Origin: Ophiostoma sp. CBS 140.51
Taxonomy: Eukaryota; Ascomycota; Sordariomycetes; Ophiostomatales; Ophiostomataceae
Assembly (NCBI GenBank): GCA_029298735.1
Contig: JANSLP010000198.1
Coordinates: forward strand, 1 to 58,586
Direction: 5' to 3'
Length of the DNA stretch: 58,586 nucleotides
Shown: positions 56,619 through 58,586 of the stretch, piece by piece
How positions within the stretch are numbered: position 1 is the stretch's first letter
How the letters are laid out: each line of letters opens with the position of its first letter
Program-made: the position numbers and the translations under genes
Notes under the pieces: model-generated
Databases searched by the model: none
What the model was told of the DNA's origin: nothing
The model's input: only the letters and a program-made list of their open reading frames with translations

Positions 56619-57416
56619 TTAGAAAAACTTAACACCCAACGACTCCTCTTGGCCAAACACCTGCGCCTTACCGCGCTTTACCAGTGTCGCCAACGCCCGC
56701 TGCAGCACCACCGGGTCCAGCCCGTGCAGCTCGCTACCGCGCGTCCCATCTCCGGCCGTCAACTCGTACAGTGTCAGCACACTGCCGCGCTGCGCGGTGT
56801 CATCCACAAACGCCTCGATCGCCGCGGCCCATTCTTCGGGTGTCTTCCAGAAGACGTAGCACGAGAAAGGGTCCGACGGTGATGTGGAAGTCGCCAGAGA
56901 CTGTGAAGCCGCTGATGGTGACGAACCATACACCTCGATCCGCCCTTGCCGCCGCAAATCCTCAAACACCTCACGCACCTCGCCGGCCGGCATCGTGCGG
57001 TCGATTGTGCGGTTCTTGAACAGATCCGGCGCATAGCAGGCGATGCTCGGTGTTGCGTCATCAGCGTCTGCTGCTGCGGCAGCGGCCGCCGCCTCGTCTC
57101 CATCGACCCGCACGGGCCCTGAACTTGCGTCGCTCCCTGTGGACGGTGCAATGACTAGCCGGAATATACGGTAGTGGCGGCAGTAGGCCAGGACGAGCGA
57201 GGACCACTTGTCGAGCTGGGCGCGGCGTGTGTCGAGGTTGGGCTGGAGTGTAAACATGGGTGGGTAGTTGTAGTAATGAGGGAACTTGAAAGAGGCTGAT
57301 GACGAAGACGACGTGGTTGCCGGCGTCTTGGAGCTCTGTATTGGTGTTGCTGGAGACGGTGACGGAACTGATGGCGATGCCGTGCCTGACCCCGCTGCCC
57401 GGAAATCCTGTGCCAT
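56619..57416 (-). CDS. vps25: ESCRT-II subunit Vps25
   Basis: Endosomal sorting protein with two winged-helix domains that recruits Vps20 during multivesicular-body formation. Intronless, 265 aa, longer than typical Vps25 (about 180 to 200 residues). The excess is an N-terminal Ser/Pro/Thr-rich stretch (first ~45 residues), a polyalanine/acidic insert (about residues 107..120) and a Ser/Ala-rich insert before the second winged helix. Marks: FKFPHYYNYPPMFTLQPN, QLDKWSSLVLAYCRHYRIF, the YVFWKTPEEWAAAI segment, GSVLTLYELTAG and LDPVVLQRALATLVKRGKAQVF. The C-terminal end ...ESLGVKFF fits. Confidence 0.92.
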   Translation of the reverse strand: MAQDFRAAGSGTASPSVPSPSPATPIQSSKTPATTSSSSSASFKFPHYYNYPPMFTLQPNLDTRRAQLDKWSSLVLAYCRHYRIFRLVIAPSTGSDASSGPVRVDGDEAAAAAAAADADDATPSIACYAPDLFKNRTIDRTMPAGEVREVFEDLRRQGRIEVYGSSPSAASQSLATSTSPSDPFSCYVFWKTPEEWAAAIEAFVDDTAQRGSVLTLYELTAGDGTRGSELHGLDPVVLQRALATLVKRGKAQVFGQEESLGVKFF

Positions 57417-58080
57417 TTTGAGACGGGGTGTACAAGATTAGAGTGGTGGGAAGAGTGGGTGTGTTTCTCGCGACCCGAAAGTGGCGTTGGTGAGACCTTT
57501 GGTGACGATGGTATCTGTCTCGTGGTCGTCGCGATATCGTCGACAGGATGTCGTCACCAAGACCGATGACTTCGCCTTTTGTACTGTGCAGTATTGTCGT
57601 CTACACTGGTCGTTTTGGCGGTCTTTGTATTTCAAAATTGGATCTTATTAATTGCTCGAATAATCTATGAGCCGAGAGAGAGCTTCGGGCAAGTGAGATT
57701 GGTTGGTGAGTGACGGTAAAATGAGCCTGGGTTAAGTTGACGTTGTCTCGAGGTTGCTAGCTGTGTTCGGAGGGGTTAAGCTCTCCTGTAGTGGGGCCGT
57801 GTCTGTACAGTGCGCCATACAGTGTCACCAGAAGATAGATGATTCAACTATGCTATCATCACAAGGCTGTAAGCGCACCACACACATTGGTTATTTCTAT
57901 CATCTATTTGAAAATGATGTTATCGTGTATTGTTTTATTTTTCACAACAGGATACGTATTGCTATTTGACTAAGTGAATTTTTTTGTGTGTATTTTCCTT
58001 TTTTTTTTTTGCCCATATCTGCTTTCAAAATGTACAAAATTGATTGATTTGTCTTCTTACTATCTTATTATTCTTAAGAA
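57417..58080. other. AT-rich intergenic interval left of the retroelement
   Basis: Upstream of vps25; becomes AT-rich from about 57840 to 58080 with T-runs. No gene seen. The retroelement's truncation point is near 58080. Confidence 0.5.
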
Positions 58081-58586
58081 AACAAGAAGGATAGAGCCGA
58101 GAGGCGTCGTATTCGAGCCGGCGAAGAGCGAGCTACTCCACTTCTCTCGCGCCCATATAGCCCCGACGACGACGCTGTCGCTCGATCGGACCACTGTCCT
58201 CACTCCCCGTCAGTCGGCCCGCTTTCTCGGTATCTGGCTCGACAGAAAGCTCCTCTTCTCGGAGCACCTCCGACAAATAAAACGCCGTCTCACTACGCAA
58301 CGCAACGCCCTCACGAGACTCACCGGGAAGACGTGGGGCTGCACGCTCCCGTGGGCCCGTACAATCTATACGGCAGTCCTCCGGAGCACAGCAGCCTACG
58401 GCGCGAGTGTCTTCCTCCCGGAGAAGAATAACCGCCGGCCGACGATCTCCCTTGATACGATCTTCCACAGCTACCTCCGTACCTTCCTCGGGGCCTACCG
58501 GTCTACGCCTATTCATCTCCTCCACTCCGAGGCAGGTATACCGCCGTTAAGCCTCTACCTAGCTTACCGCCGCGCCGTCTTCCTAT
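58081..58586 (+). mobile_element. 5'-truncated non-LTR (LINE, Tad/I-like) retroelement, reverse-transcriptase part, runs off right edge
   Basis: The forward frame through 58106 (VVFEPAKSELLHFSRA) is open to the edge and reads as the C-terminal part of a LINE reverse transcriptase. After FEPAKSELLHF comes RFLGIWLDRKLLFSEHLRQI, then NALTRLTGKTWGCTLPWART, IYTAVLRSTAAYGASVFLP and LRTFLGAYRSTPIHLLHSEA. The palm with YxDD lies upstream in complete elements and is missing here, so the copy is truncated at its 5' end, as LINEs often are after incomplete reverse transcription. There are no in-frame stops over 500 bp and no strong C-to-T bias, so RIP has left little visible mark. The clade is a guess. 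Confidence 0.85.

Noticed and set aside
1..58586. tRNA and 5S rRNA genes
   Set aside because: I looked by eye for B-box (GGTTCRANYC) and 5S-like sequences and found none convincing; a tRNAscan or covariance search would be decisive.

Overview
The window is nuclear DNA of a filamentous ascomycete (Pezizomycotina, probably Sordariomycetes). The genes carry short introns (mostly 53 to 120 bp) with GTRNGT donors, CTAAC-like branch sites and YAG acceptors. Coding sequence is GC-rich, and long intergenic stretches are rich in pyrimidine and purine tracts. Fungus-specific proteins (elongation factor 3, Zn2Cys6 regulator, Rxt2, the sphingolipid-type GT32 mannosyltransferase) support this. The species cannot be named from sequence alone. 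I reconstructed 18 protein-coding genes, one of them cut by the left edge, plus a truncated LINE-type retroelement cut by the right edge.

Left part (1 to 17.3 kb): the 5' half of translation elongation factor 3 (minus strand) with an unusually long 728-bp first intron; a 5.3-kb gene-poor gap; a GT32 inositol-phosphoceramide mannosyltransferase-like gene (minus); a PIG-L/Gpi12 GlcNAc-PI de-N-acetylase with four exons (minus); and a Golgi nucleotide-sugar transporter with a 30-nt micro-exon (plus). The last three all concern glycoconjugate and membrane-anchor biosynthesis.

Middle part (20.3 to 29.1 kb): a gamma-glutamylcyclotransferase-fold gene preceded by a 13-copy, 10-bp minisatellite, then the most interesting locus. 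An NCS1 (Fur-type) permease (minus) diverges from a two-domain enzyme (plus). The enzyme's first half is an isochorismatase-fold hydrolase of the biuret hydrolase type, and its second half is an amidase of the allophanate hydrolase type. A Zn2Cys6 transcription factor (minus) lies tail to tail with the enzyme, 62 bp away. The 1.2-kb shared promoter carries five GATAAG sites and five copies of CCG-S-CGG. I infer a compact, nitrogen-regulated locus for uptake and complete hydrolysis of biuret or a related ureide to ammonia and CO2.

Right part (30.1 to 57.4 kb): a BAHD-like acyltransferase, an HSL-type alpha/beta hydrolase, a secreted type-B carboxylesterase, aspartate aminotransferase, a secreted intradiol dioxygenase, the Rpd3L subunit Rxt2, the TRAPP subunit TRAPPC11, a second alpha/beta hydrolase, the six-BRCT repair scaffold Rtt107/Brc1, and ESCRT-II Vps25. 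These are mostly housekeeping genes mixed with secreted or catabolic enzymes. The last 0.5 kb is the reverse-transcriptase portion of a 5'-truncated Tad/I-like LINE with an open frame and no obvious RIP damage.
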